64,000 bases of DNA from Harmonia axyridis (taxonomy: Eukaryota; Arthropoda; Insecta; Coleoptera; Coccinellidae). Shown in pieces: positions 1-12,230 of this stretch. Both the position numbers and the translations under genes were made by a program. The number at the start of each line of letters is the position of its first letter. The first letter of the stretch is position 1. The DNA lies in the NCBI RefSeq assembly GCF_914767665.1, contig NC_059507.1:15004001-15068000 (forward strand), written 5' to 3'. The notes beneath the pieces were generated by a model. That model saw nothing but the letters and a program-made list of their open reading frames with translations, had not been told where the DNA came from and did not search any database.

Positions 1-1020
1 ATTCACTCGCAGCAATATTTAACTTTTTAAAATTAGACAAACGGGATTCGGGACTGATTTTTCGCAGGCAACCCTATACCACCGTGTTCATAATAAAATA
101 ATGTTTAATTTCATTGATTTTGATTCAATAATCAGACCGTTGCAAAATGCTAGTATAGATTTACCTGTTTATACCTGGCTACCGAGAGTTGTGTCCGGAA
201 AAAAATAGGCAACCTAACGTTTGCACATTCTATTGGCTTCATACTTTCGATTGGTATAGAATTTATCTAATAATCAAACCGGTGAAATGTTTAAAAAAAA
301 AATTTTTTTTAATTATTAATTAAACCTACTCTGGACTAAAATTTGTTAGGCAACCAATATGTGATATATTTATTGACATGTTAAATTAAATATAAAATAC
401 GTTTTATCAAATAAGCATCTCGGTGAAGGTCGTTTTATATCGGGATCCTATACTATGAGTACTAAGCTCACACGTCACCTATTCCAAGTTGATATGAGAC
501 TGCCGAAGGAGAATCAATGAATTAGGAAAAAAAAAGATCTTTTTAATCTAGGCTCCTTGTCACAATCAAAGGAAAGTGAGAGGCCAATACACTTACCAGA
601 AAGGGATTACGAAACCTTTTACTATGGCTCAACACTTTTTTGTTGAACAGAAGAAAGCACCTATAATAATAATAATAAATGAGAAAGCTTTCGAAAGCGG
701 CGGGTGAAACCGAAGAAAAATACTTTGCCTAAATCTGCCAGATATGGATCGCTCCAAAAAGTACTCCAAAAACGTGTTTGGGTCTCAGAAAGAAAATGCT
801 TATGTTTCACCTCTTCACTGGCTCCATCACAGAGTACTACTGCCTTTAGAAGCACCGAATTTAAATATAGACTGACGAGTAGAGATTCTGTGGAGAAAAA
901 CAAACTTGTGGTAACATGGTCACAAAATTTCTGCTATTGCATGCTCAATCTAAAAATGCTTTGGACTAGAAATTTTCGGGAATGAAGAAGCCTTAAAGCC
1001 AACCCAGATACTGTAGTTTG
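1..1020. other. AT-rich sequence, no gene recognised
   Basis: No coding region with a recognisable product was seen on either strand. There is a short AAT microsatellite near 664-680. The open frames around 660-985 lie on opposite strands, have no family resemblance and look like chance. Confidence 0.5.
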
Positions 1021-1125
1021 TTAGAATTCTGGATCTGGAAGGCGAGTTGAAGATGGTTGACAAGAAAAGCTTTGAAAGGGGACACAATAGATCTTAAGAT
1101 CAGGGTGCAATGTAATCCCATAGCA
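1021..1125 (+). repeat. 3' remnant of a non-LTR retrotransposon (63.6-kb family)
   Basis: This segment resembles the end of the LINE-like fragment near 63604-63700. Both have 'CTGGAACTGGAAGGCGAG' or close to it, then a similar run with 'AATAGATC' and 'GTGCAATG'. At 63.6 kb the first motif encodes the last residues of the reverse-transcriptase C-terminus (LELEGEL), so this copy appears to be a 5'-truncated tail. Similarity was judged by eye, at roughly two thirds identity. Confidence 0.45.
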
Positions 1126-1480
1126 GTGATCAGTAGTCAATGCAAGAGACACGAAGTTGCTGGTGATCGACCTGAACATTAAAGACCTTAGACTATTTAT
1201 GCAAAATACGGTGTAATGTCGTTTGTGGAACGTCAATTCCAAAGATCAATGAGAAATCGATAAATCTGGGTTTTCGTCAACACAAGCAATATTCTTTGGT
1301 GTTTGTTCTTAAGCGATGCACACGATTTTGATTCTTCATATCACTAACCTGTCCCAAAAACTCAAATTTGTTCACCAGTTTCAAAATTATTATTTTTAGT
1401 AATCAGGTAGTTTTACTTGACAAATAATTGATGACAGCAGCCCAAATAGCGGGCTATTCAAAATGAAAGCTCCTATTGTA

Positions 1481-2640
1481 CAGTGCATCCCATTTTGGGT
1501 GAGACTGCCAGGTTTCTCGCTTGTTATTTAAGATAGAGCCTTGCGGTTTTCACGTTCCTGTCCTACTTTTTCGTGAAACTCAAGTTGGTCTAATCAGATT
1601 TTGCATAACTGTTTCCGTTCAAGAGATACAGGGCGATTTTGGAAATTGATACTTTTCGGACCCCTCCTTTATCTCCGAAGTTATTAGAAATAATGCTGAG
1701 GTAAAAACTACGTCTGAATCAGAATTCTGCGTAGAATCCAGTGGCATACTCGAATTTTTTTTCGGGGTACGGTTTTGAAGATTCAACACAAACCTATTTT
1801 TTTTAGAGGAACACCCTGTATATTATTACTTCGTTGGATTCGTATTTTTTTTTCCTTCAAAATGATGTATGATACTATGTAGGTAGGACGTTCAGAAATA
1901 TAAAAAAAACACTAAAACATCAAATAATGATGGTTTTTTTGTTAATGGGTCATGAATTTCCCAAGTTTCAATAAGAGGATTATTACTTTTGATTTTTAGA
2001 AAGTAGTAGGTCATTGATGATACAAACATTCTTGATGTTATTATGGCTACTATGCATTTGGCAGCATTGTTTTATCAAGCCAGCATAAGGAAGAAAAAAC
2101 AAATCTGATCTAGCTGTCATCGCAATGAATTATTATTATTATTATTTTTTTTTATATGGAAAATCCATTGCCCATTAACAAAAAAGCATCATTATTTGAT
2201 GTTTTAGTGTTTTTTCATATTTCTGAACGTCCTACCTACATAGTATCATACATCATTTTGAAGGAAAAAGAATTACGAATTCAACGAAGTAATAATATAT
2301 AGGGTGTTCCGTTAAAAAAATATAGGTTTGTGTTGAATCTTCAAGACCATACCCCGAAAAAAAAAAATTGAGTACGCCACTGGATTCTAAGCAGAATTCT
2401 GATTCAGACGTAGTTTTTAGCTCAGCATTATTTCTAATAATTTCGGAAATAAAGGAGGGGTCCGAAAAGTATCAATTTCCAAAATCACCCTGTATCTCTT
2501 GAACAGAAACAGTTATGCAAAATCTGATCAGACCCACTTGAGTTTAAAAAAAAAGTAGGATAGGAACGTGAAAACCGCAAGGCTCTATCTTAAATAACAA
2601 GCGAGAAACTTGGGTGTCTCACCCAAAATGGGATGCACTG
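1481..2640. mobile_element. Foldback element 1 (TA-flanked, about 480-bp inverted arms)
   Basis: The left end 'CAGTGCATCCCATTTTGGG' is mirrored by 'CCCAAAATGGGATGCACTG' at 2622-2640. The inverted match continues through matching landmarks (AGATAGAGCCTTGCGG, GACCCCTCCTTTAT, GATGTATGATACTATG) to about 1965 and 2150. Each arm is therefore about 480 bp, with a loop of about 190 bp. TA lies directly outside both ends (1479-1480 and 2641-2642), which suggests a Tc1/mariner-type TA target duplication. No transposase coding was recognised, so it is likely non-autonomous. Confidence 0.8.
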
Positions 2641-2642
2641 TA

Positions 2643-4177
2643 CAGGGTGGGCAAATAAGCGAGGTAAGCGGCTATATCTCAGGAACCACTCATCGTAGAG
2701 ACTTGCGGTAAAAAATTTTACCACTAAAGTAAACAGAATAAAACACTGGAAATTGTTTTGAAGTTCATACCTCCACCGCTAGGGGGCGTAATAGCTAACG
2801 TCGAGTAGAAAAATGCATTTTACTCGAAAAATTTTCATATTAAGTTGGAAAAGAAATATCATCACTGTAAACCTTGGAAAATTCTCTATCTGTTTGAATT
2901 GTCACTTTCGATTTTGCGACATCAAATAAGGGTGGGGGAAAGATAGAAATCTGACTGATTGAAATGTCTGTAACTTCAGTTTGGCTCAACATTTTTGAGC
3001 AAATTAGATCTTATTTGAGAGACAACATCTTGTTGATTAAGGAAAAAATATACTCATGATGACTTTGATTCAGCTGCTTCTGATAGGGAGCGCTGAGTCA
3101 GAAGTTCATTGTTTTGTTCATTTTTCTCTGAAATTTCAAATGTAATGATAGGATTTTCTTAACAGAAACAAAAATTTCATTGAATTTGCATGAAAAAACC
3201 TGAAGGTCGCAAAGCGATAATTTGAGGCGTTCTGAAGAAGATATTCTTCAACTGATGCACTGCGAAAAACCAAATTGAGTCTTCAAGTTCTAACAGAAAC
3301 AGAAATCCCATCAAATTTGTATGAAAAAACCAAAAGGTCGCAAAGCGATAGCTTCAGGGGTTCTGTAGTTATGGACGAAAAAAGATATTCTTCAACTGAT
3401 GCACTGAAAAACTAAATTGTGTCTTCTTTCGGCCATAACTCCAGAACGCCTGAAGCTATCGCTTTGCGACCTGTTGGTTTTTTCATACAAATTTGATGGG
3501 ATTTCTGTTTCTGTTAGAACTTGAAGACTCAATTAGGTTTTTCGCAGTGCATCAGTTGAAGAATATCTTCTTTCGGTCATAACTTCAGAACGCCTGAAAT
3601 TATCGCTTTGCGACCTTCAGGTTTTTTCATGCGAATTTGATGGAATTTCTATTTCTGTTAAGAAACTCCTATCATTACATTTTAAATTTCAGAGAAAAAT
3701 GAACAAAACAATGAACTTCTGACTTAGCGCTCCCTATCGGAAGCAGCTGAATCAAATTCATCATGAGTATATTTTTTCCTTAATCAACAAGATGTTGTCT
3801 CTCAAATAAGATCTAATTAGCTCAAAAATGTTGAGCCAAACTGAAGTTACAGACATTTCAATCAGTCAGATTTCTATCTTTCCCCCACCCTTATTTGATG
3901 TCGCAAAATCGAAAGTGACAATTCAAACAGATAGAGAATTTTCCAAGGTTTACAGTGATGATATTTCTTTTCCAACTTAATATGAAAATTTTTCGAGTAA
4001 AATGCATTTTTCTACTCGACGATAGCTATTACGCCCCCTAGCGGTGGAGGTATGAACTTCAAAACAATTTCCAGTGTTTTCTTTTGTTTACTTTAGTGGT
4101 AAAATTTTTTACCGCAAGTCTCTACGATGAGTGGTTCCTGAGATATAGCCGCTAACCTCGCTTATTTGCACACCCTG
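2643..4177. mobile_element. Foldback element 2 (TA-flanked, arms of about 750 bp)
   Basis: The left end 'CAGGGTGGGCAAATAAGCG' is mirrored by 'CGCTTATTTGCACACCCTG' at the right end. Mirrored landmarks run almost to the centre near 3410, including GAGATATAGCCGCT, TCTCTACGATGAGTGG, CCACCGCTAGGGGGCG and AAAATGCATTTT. TA flanks both ends (2641-2642 and 4178-4179). The left TA is also the right TA of foldback element 1, so the two elements abut. No coding region was recognised. This is a near-perfect long palindrome with almost no spacer. Confidence 0.8.
3170..3660. repeat. Internal minisatellite at the palindrome centre of foldback 2
   Basis: Four copies of a unit of about 110-150 bp are present, two in each orientation. 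Each contains 'GGTCGCAAAGCGATA' or its complement, a 'CAACTGATGCACTG' or complementary block, and an 'AACAGAAACAGAAAT' or related block. Copies lie near 3205 and 3328 (+) and 3449 and 3600 (-). Unit duplication and palindromy are combined, as in the cores of foldback transposons. Confidence 0.7.
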
Positions 4178-4179
4178 TA

Positions 4180-7100
4180 CAATATCAACAAAAGAGCCTA
4201 TTGCAGCAAATGCTGTCGTAATTTCTAGCCATCCTGTATATTATATGGATCGCGTGGCACTTTTCCCATGGCTCTGACTTTCCGATTGCTCTCACACAAT
4301 ATGCATATTTCGTTATAATTACGCATAGATACTCGGAGACATAACATACACAGAATATCATCGCACTAATTACGCATATTCTCATTGCTGTTCACGTAGA
4401 TGGAATCGAACCTATGCACATTCAACATAGGATTGCTTCATTAGATTAATAGAAGTATCGATCTATGAGATCTGAATTGCGGCAACGCTACGTACGAGTT
4501 GGGCATGCAATAATATACTACTGGGAAAACTGAATTTTTGCTTTATTACCAGTAGCACTTCTTGTACCAGGGAATGTTTCGCTAATGATAGGAATATCTG
4601 AATATCTAACAGGGTTTACTACAGGCGGTCTCGCTTGATGATGAAATTTATATATCGTCTTCTGTGTTGCGATAATTTCAGATCGAAAGGTTATGTGTAG
4701 ATATGTTGTATCAGCAGATTTATCGATGTTGTATCCGAGATGGAATTGCTGTTATATAAAGACAGATTCTCTAATGAATCGTTTCGAAGATACATTTTAG
4801 AATTAAATAGATTTCTTGAGGTAACTTTGACTCAATTTCTATTTTATTCGTATAACACAGTACATTATTTTGGGGAGAGATGAAATGTATCGTCACAATG
4901 TCTGTAATTTTCGAATTTTGAGTCGGATATTGACACAAACCAGATCAAAGGTTTACTCACTAATGACAAATTTGATAATGTTCGACTCTAAACACGATAA
5001 CTCTCTAACGAACAAAATAAGCAAAACTTCAAGCCACGTGTGAAATTTCAAGCTGATCACATCATCAAAACCATATCTAAAAAAATCAAGAAAAACCTCT
5101 AAAGAAACATACACAATTTTTCCGTGACAATAAATTTGATCAGGTTGAGAATTTGCGTGCATATAAAGAGTAACAATTTCAAGGACCATTAAAAATTCAA
5201 GCAGATAATCAAAAAAAAAACCTTATATTACTGTCACAACAAATTCTACTAAGTTGAGATTTTGCAAGTGCAGTAAAATCGAATGGTCTCTGTAATCTAG
5301 TCTCTGAGTTGAAAGTGGGCCCTATCACTGAAGATGATTTTTCAATGAGGTTGTGAATGATTTTTATGCATTTTAAGGACCCAATCAAGAAAAATACGAC
5401 GTTTTAGATAGTGGACTATTCAAATTGAAACCTTTTATGGAAAATCTCTTCACAATTACTGAACTAAAGTGATACAGTTTTATACTCGACAACAGTAGTT
5501 ATAGTATATCCAAAGTAATTCGAAAGAAGCCAGAATATTTCGATTATACAAGGGTTGTCCAAATTTCCAAAAAAATCATTAAGAGCCAGGATATTCATTG
5601 CCTAACAGTTCTTTTCAATAAACTCTGGTTTTATAGAGGACCTCTTGAACCATAATATGCAGATCAGGCACGTTGATAAAATAAGCATTTCTTTTTGGTT
5701 TCTGTTCATTGTGTAGCTGATTTTTTTTTTTATTTGGATGAACTCACTTGAATAGGCCAGAATATCTTCAATATTCAAGAGTTTTCCAAACTACCAGAAA
5801 TTTATTTGGAAACAGGGTTAGCAGAGAACTTATTGTCTTAAGTACCAGCCCTTTTGAATAGATCCTAGTATGCTTGTTGAACGTCTTATGAAATAGTATT
5901 TGTCGATTTGGTCACTTTCATTGCTCGAAATAGTACACGTGTTGTGGTGTGGCAATATATCCCCCTTATTGGCGGGAGATACTGCAATCATCGAGAAAAT
6001 GAGAGAAGTTTTTAGTGATCTCGACGATGGTGTTTGGCAAAATTCTGTGACTCATGTTAAGAACTGAAGATGATAATTTTGCCACCAAATCTATTTCTCC
6101 ATTTAATTTCAAAGTCGGTAATGATACTTCTAGTTCTAAAGAAAATAATTTCTTATCCTAAGTACTGTCATACCACAGTAGAAAAGATTTCTGGTGGAAT
6201 ACGAAAAGCACCGTGTGAGGTAAACCAATAAAATTCTTCATACATTTTATGATCAATTTCATCAATGCTATTACTAGTTAACAACAGACAGATCATCTCC
6301 AAGTCTATCTTAAACAATTTTGTGGGCTTATAACTTTACGCAATGATTATATCATCAGAGTTGATAATGTTCCTCGCTACTATATTATAAGTCGAGAATA
6401 AACAATTTTCAACTTTTAACACAGTAGAATAACATGGTCGTTCAAGTAAGATTGGAAGAACTATAGTTTTCTGAGTTTTTTTTTTTACTTATAAAACTTA
6501 ATGAGTCCATAAAAGCTTCAACCTATTTAGTCATCTGTTTCATACTGTTTTTCTTCATTTGGTCTTCGTATTGTACTGATAATGAACATTTTTCAAATCA
6601 AGTGAAATGAAAGGGGTACAGTTATATTTCTTTATTGATTTCAAGAGCTTCATTGTCTAAAGCATATTGCTAGTATGAGTCATTATAATGATTTGAAAAC
6701 TTGTATAAAAAAAAAACATTGATTTGATTCCTAATTTCTCTTCTTAGAGATAAACAATGAATGACTAACAAGATATTTCGTCATGATTATTAACTACTTC
6801 CCGAAAAATAACCATTTATAGTAAACGGCACCAATTTCCAGAAGCGTGACTGTGATATCATAGATGAATATTCATGAAAGATTGTCGGCAACTAGATCTA
6901 GACGCCATCAAGCGTTCAATTCAAAGAGACAGGTAGCAGTGATATTGTGTAGGAGGCTGACATAGTGGCATAATCAAGGCTATCGGTGTGTAGGTTGTAT
7001 ACCTCAGTGCTCAGAGTCTGTTTGTTTGAATATCACGGACTGAAGAGGAATCGTACGTAATCAATACAGGGAGTTTTCAAGGATAATATCCTTTCCTGGA

Positions 7101-7779
7101 CGTTTCTACGTTTGTTGAAAGGGAGATATCGACGGCCGATCAAGCGAGAAACTAACAAGGTATTCCATATTCATTAATATTTGAGGAGGTTCTTGGCATT
7201 TTCGGTTGGCAGAATCGATAGCTCAGTGATCTATGTACATAAAGGGTCTTCCATTTTTTGAGAGATCGTTTCTGAAAGGGTATGCATTGAGCATGTGCAA
7301 ATGTAAGATTTCTGGGACTTATATATCTGACACTCTATACTCGTCCGGTAAGGATATTCAGATCTTGTAGTTAAAGGTTTCATGAAATTTTACCCCTTTT
7401 GAATGGATTCGAAGTTGAAATACCTTTGATTGTAATATGCCTTCTACAATTTAGAATTGGATGGAATTTGCTAAGATAACACAGGGGAACAGCTGTTTTG
7501 GTGACGAGGTTTTTTGAGTTGCTTCTATATCAATTTGATGTCCTGAATTCGAATAACGTATTCATTTTCACCTGAGAGGTTAAATTTTTAAGATATACAA
7601 TTTTAGAGAAATAAAAGTTACATTATTCTAACACAAATCCGTAAGTATAGTAAGCAAAAGTAGATACGAAATTTTTATTTTAGTTATACAAAATATACTA
7701 TTATGTCGTACTTACAAACAAAAAAAACATTGAAGAAATCAAATAGTCACTCAACACTCCGAAAGCTTCTTTTCCGCAA
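4180..7779. other. AT-rich intergenic/intronic DNA
   Basis: No recognisable protein, RNA gene or transposon ends were found in this 3.6-kb stretch. The short frames at 4185-4385 and 4953-5189 have no family resemblance. Part of it (about 4880-5070) is weakly repeated near 36500-36640, as noted separately. Confidence 0.5.
4880..5070. repeat. Degenerate interspersed repeat, copy A
   Basis: The run with 'TTTTCGAATTTTGAG', 'ACTCACTAATGAC' and 'AACACGATAACTC' is matched in the same order near 36515-36640, and its last block recurs near 26710. No termini or coding are visible. This looks like an old repeat, recognised only by ordered short matches. Confidence 0.4.
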
Positions 7780-7789
7780 CATTCTTGAA

Positions 7790-8690
7790 TGTTTTTTGAA
7801 GTCTCTTTTTAAACTTCAGCAGTAATCTGACATCATGTGCATGTCCCATCTTCCTTGGTAGTTGTCCTCCATAACTTTAATATCTTGGTGAAATATTCCA
7901 CCTTGTTCCTCACTCATGTCTCCTAAATTTTCTGAAAAACGGTCTAAGTGGCTGTGTAACTAGTTTATTTCAATACTCATATTGCCCCCTAAGGATTTGA
8001 AACTATTAGGCATCTTGTTAACCATTTCAACATAGTTTTGAGCTCTCTGTTTGTCTAAAAAAGTTTCTACAACTGCAACAAATGATGTGCAAGCTTCTCG
8101 TTCAACTTGATTCATTGAATTTATGAAAGCAGGATCCTTAATTAATTGCGTTGTTTTTGGGTCGTCAAATATCTTTGCTTTGAGTTTTTCTGTGCTCAAC
8201 TGATGCATTTTTACCCCTTATATGCGAAACATGACCCATTTTCATCCAAAGCATTTACAAATAGCTTCATTAAGCCCAACTTTATATATAACATATAGGG
8301 AGTATGATTTTTTCTCTTTCAATCAAAGCGTCGTTAATGACATTTTTTCCCAAACGTCCATGTTTTCTCTCTGAGGCAATTTTTTTTCTAATCCAGTTGT
8401 GTGTTTTGTTCATAATATCCCATAAGGAACAAAAAACAGATATTTCGTGTAACCACTTAGCTGCCAAAGAAGTTTACCATTTTTGAGTCTACACAAATCA
8501 TCCATTTATGTTCGTGATACTTCATCTTCTGCAAAACCAAAGCTATAGTATTATATTCTTCTTTCAGTTTCGTTGTGTGAGCTAGTGGTGTTGAACCATA
8601 TTTATTCCCATTATGTAGATATAGTAGCAAAGAACGAATATGAAAGAAGCCGAACACATTGTCATAAATTTTTATGATCACTACAATGGA
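7790..8690 (-). pseudogene. Pseudogene of a widespread arthropod family of unknown function
   Basis: Read on the minus strand, conserved pieces appear in order across frameshifts. 8681-8457 gives PLAHTTKLKEEYNTIALVLQ and KYHEHKWMICVDSKMVNFF. 8467-8282 gives GKNVINDALIEREKIILP. 8208-7960 gives an 82-residue block with LIKDPAFINSMNQVEREAC and GGNMSIEIN. About 7935-7780 gives ENLGDMSEEQGGIFHQDIKV then NYQGRWDMHMMSDYC, ending in a KRS-rich tail. I recognise this order from uncharacterised arthropod proteins that occur in many copies. The function is unknown. At least three frame changes and a stop after DYC show that the copy is dead. It may be a retrocopy or part of a mobile element, since no introns are evident. 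Confidence 0.7.
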
Positions 8691-8837
8691 CTAGTTTTCA
8701 TTTTTTTGTTAAGGATTAATTCTAAAATTTCAAGTAAAATGAAACAAAAATGTGGAAGAATCATTGAAATATATCTAGAAATGAAAAAGTTATGGGACTT
8801 TGAAGTTGCGCTTGGAAGAATAATTTCATAGTACGTG

Positions 8838-8868
8838 TAAGTGTCGTGACGTCACACACTAGACGACT
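8838..8868 (+). repeat. Direct repeat copy 1 with a TGACGTCA palindrome
   Basis: 'AAGTGTCGTGACGTCAC' here matches 'AAGTGCCGTGACGTCAC' near 9381, and the similarity continues through 'AGACG'. The core TGACGTCA at 8847-8854 is the consensus cAMP-response-element octamer. It lies just upstream of the minus-strand pseudogene, so it could be that family's old promoter or a repeat boundary. This is inference only. Confidence 0.4.
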
Positions 8869-10430
8869 GGTATTCGCAGAGTGCTTACGAATTCATTGGT
8901 GTACAATCACTTGTGCCGTTCGTGTCGTGTTTTGTTCGTTACACGATGACTGAAATAACTTACTATATACATACATATAAATTACTTTTTTCTCCTTTCA
9001 CTTTTTACTCCTCACATGCCATTGATAGACTTCAACAACCAGTACTCAACTACAAACTGTTTATGAAACGTTTTTTAAATAAATCATCGTTACGAGTTGA
9101 ACCATGATGAAGCAAACTCAAAAATAGATACTTACTCGAAAAGTTTAACTCCTTTTATTTCAGCACTGACATAAGATGGAGTTGAAGAAAAAAAACTCCA
9201 TCACTGCGAATATATCTATTTTAGGCAAATTGTCACTTTGTCCTTTCATGAAGCCTTCTTCCATTATGGTGACATAGAAACAAAACTCGAGTTAAAACTA
9301 CACTGTACAACTACAAACGGCGCGAGAGCCTTGGCGCGGCTAAGTATTTAAACGTAACTTATGGTGTAGCGATCACAGGCAAGTGCCGTGACGTCACAGA
9401 CCAAAGACGTTCCGCGCTAAATACGTAAATTTAAATAATCTATTTTTCAGTCATTTATTGATGGATTTTCAAAATTTTTTCACTGATTTATTAGTTTTGC
9501 TCTATATTTTATTTCTATCGTGTCAAATATAGTTTTATCAACATCACTAAACTAGTCCATTCTTACAAAGATTATTGTTGCACCATTTAAAGAAATAATA
9601 CAACAATAAAGATAGCATTTCTCCTGAATAATCCCAATTTCATTAATATTGGAGAAAATCCAAATTATATGAAATCCAACCAGTGGTTTCAAAATGTTCA
9701 AGTAATAACATAAAAATTTCGTGCCCCAACGAGAATCTATTGGACTGCAACAAGGTTAGAGCTCCAACTGTAGGTTAAACGCCATGTGAAATTCAGAAAG
9801 ATGAAAAATAACCCATAATGAGCAACCCGTCTGCATATCTACAAACACAACTGCAACACAGTAAACCACTTAGTCTGTACTCGGTACTTTCGAACCACAA
9901 AAAAAATCTTGTCTCAGCCTCCTGATCTACTCCTCCAACCACGCTCTTTGGCGGTCACAGATAATGCAAATTATACACCCAGAGCGGAGTTTACAAGATC
10001 CTTGTATTTATCATTTCCTAATACATGGAATAATCATAGCGCTGCCACGTTCAGTGCCTAATCTAGCTACACGCTATTCATCATGCTGTAATGGCTCCGC
10101 AATAGGACGAAGCTACTGATTATGGAAAATTGCTGGGCAGACTGTGTTTTCCACGAAAACGGTTCACGATCTGTGATATTGGCGAATGGGAATGTGGGGG
10201 TTGGTTTCCTTCTCGGGAGGTTTGTTTAACCATAGAACATCACACAGTCCATATTAATATAATAAATCGGAAGAGGTCAAGAAAAAAGCTAAGTGTCATT
10301 ATTTTCGCTTATTTCAATATATTTAAAATTTCAGTTGTTATCATGAACTCAATTTGAATAAGTTTTAGAGTTTTTAGCGGACCTGGTATTTCGCTGAACT
10401 TGAAAGAGCTATTATTATTTTTCATCTATA
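8869..10430. other. Non-coding stretch, nothing recognised apart from the TGACGTCA repeat
   Basis: Short open frames near 8913-9107 and 10130-10357 show no family resemblance. The 9.8-10.2 kb part is less AT-rich and could be single-copy host DNA, but no exon can be defended. Confidence 0.45.
9379..9409 (+). repeat. Direct repeat copy 2 with a TGACGTCA palindrome
   Basis: This is the second copy of the roughly 31-bp repeat, with TGACGTCA at 9389-9396. The two copies are about 541 bp apart in the same orientation. The surrounding 9310-9420 stretch is noticeably more GC-rich than its neighbours. Confidence 0.4.
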
Positions 10431-11505
10431 TTAGGCCAATTATAGGCCGGCCTGATGCACAGATGGCGGTGCTAGTATTAAATCCATATGATTTTCACTT
10501 AGTACCAACCTTTATCCTTCAATCCGATCATTATTTCGTGAGATATTGCGTTGTGAGTGCAGCTACTTTCGTTATTTGAAAAGATATGAAAAAAAAAAGA
10601 ATTTCATGTGCTGACAAAATATTGCTTTTTGAAGAGAAAAAAATCTTGGCTTGATGAATAGTTTCCGGGGTCTGCTCCAGGAAAATCAACCATCATTGAT
10701 TGGTATGCTAAGTTTAATCGTGGTGAAATGAGAACCGAAAACGGCGAACGCAGTGGACGCCCAAAAAACGCTGTCACCGACGAAAAAATCAAAAAAGTTC
10801 ACAAAATAATTTTGAATAACCGTAAAATAAAGTTGATCGAGATAGCAGACATTGTGAAGATATCATCCGAACGTCTACATGATATAATTCACGAATATTT
10901 GTACATGAGAAAGCTGTGTGTAAAATTGGTGCCGCGCTAGATCATAATCGATCAGAAGCAACAAAGTGTTAATTATGCTGAGCAGTGTTTGAAGATGTTT
11001 AAGTGCAATGAACCTGAATTTTTGCATCCATATGTGACAATGGATGAAACATGGCTCCATAATTTCACTTCTGAGTCCAATCGACAGTCAGCTGAGTGGA
11101 CTGCACAAGATGAAACGAATCCAAAGCGAGGAACACATAACAGTCAGCTGGCAATGTTATGGCATCAGTATTCTGGGATGCGCAAGATATAATATTCATT
11201 GATTACCTCCAAAAGGGGCAGACCATCAACAGCGATTATTATATAGCGTGATTGAATCGTTTAAAGGATGAAATTGTTAAAAAATGGCCCCATTTGAATA
11301 AGAAAAGGTACTGTTTCATCAAGACAGCTCCGTGTCACAAATCGATGAAAACAATGGCCAAATTGCATGAATTGGGCTTCAATTCACTTCTGCATACGCC
11401 GTATTCACCAGATCTGTCCCCCAGCGACTTTTTTCCCGTTCTCAGACCTCAAAAGAATGCTCGTTGGAAATAAATTCAGTGCCAATGAAGGTACAGTTCC
11501 AGTTT
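10431..11505 (+). pseudogene. Mariner (irritans-type) transposase relic, 3'-truncated
   Basis: A left end 'AGGCCAATTATAGGCCGGCC' followed by CTGATGCACAG matches the terminal region of the better copy at 31404. Coding pieces follow: GERSGRPKNAVTDEKIKKVH with the second helix-turn-helix (10728-10940), then VTMDETWLHNF with the first catalytic aspartate and ESNRQSAEWTA (10989-11192), then APCHKS and TPYSPDLSPSDFF with the third aspartate (11252-11473). The second catalytic block is frameshifted just before APCHKS, so its aspartate is lost in frame. Stops separate the pieces. Sequence matching mariner ends near 11505, so the right terminal repeat and roughly the last 150 bp are missing. The protein would have cut and pasted its own element. 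Confidence 0.85.
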
Positions 11506-12030
11506 TTTTTCCTACATAAGAGTCTAAAGATAGTAGTAAAATTGTTTTCAATACTTAATCTTCTGATCCTTTCATGATTCGATGATGTAAGAGGACTGAG
11601 AATGGGATCATCCTTCTATCACTAAATTTAGAAGTTTGAGATCTGTAATAATCTCACGTAACTTATAAGAGATCACCTCATAGCTACCTCCGGCTTGCCT
11701 CATTGGTATCACAATCTTGACGTATTTTGAAGTCACATCTCCAAATTTTTTCAGCTTTACTTCTGCACACCATCAAAGCCTTCATAAGTATACTAGCACT
11801 GAGCTCAACATGCTTATTCCACAGAAATTCTTGATCTTGTGCTATTCCCACATATTTTTTGTCAAAACTTCCATACATTCATTTTATAAGTTAATTGATT
11901 TCGAAGATATCTTATGATCCTTGGTAAGGAAGGTTAGTTATGATTTGAGTTGAGTTGTTTGTATTTGAGTCGGAGTCAAATATTCAATCTGATACTGCCG
12001 AAATATTGCCTTTAACTTTCAATACACTAA
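11506..12030. other. Non-coding DNA between mariner relic and Harbinger element
   Basis: Frames at 11684-11917 overlap on opposite strands and have no recognisable domains. No terminal repeats were seen. Confidence 0.5.
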
Positions 12031-12230
12031 GGCCGGCCATCCACGTACAGTTGAAACTGTCAGTTTCGACTGAACAGTTAAAACTGTCAGTTTCAACTGT
12101 GAACTGAGATGTGCACACATGTGCAGTTCAAAGCTTCAGTTTGTACCATGATGGATTCGAGAAGGTCCGACGATCTGGCGGTCCTCGGTTTAATTTTTGC
12201 AATTTTACCAAGAATAAAGACTGTTAGATT

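Noticed and set aside
3170..3660. CRISPR-like array
   Set aside because: The repeated units are long, mirrored and lie in a eukaryotic foldback element. There are no regular spacers and no cas genes.
8847..9396. Functional CREB promoter
   Set aside because: TGACGTCA occurs in a direct repeat beside a dead gene copy. There is no independent sign of a working promoter, so it is listed only as a repeat.
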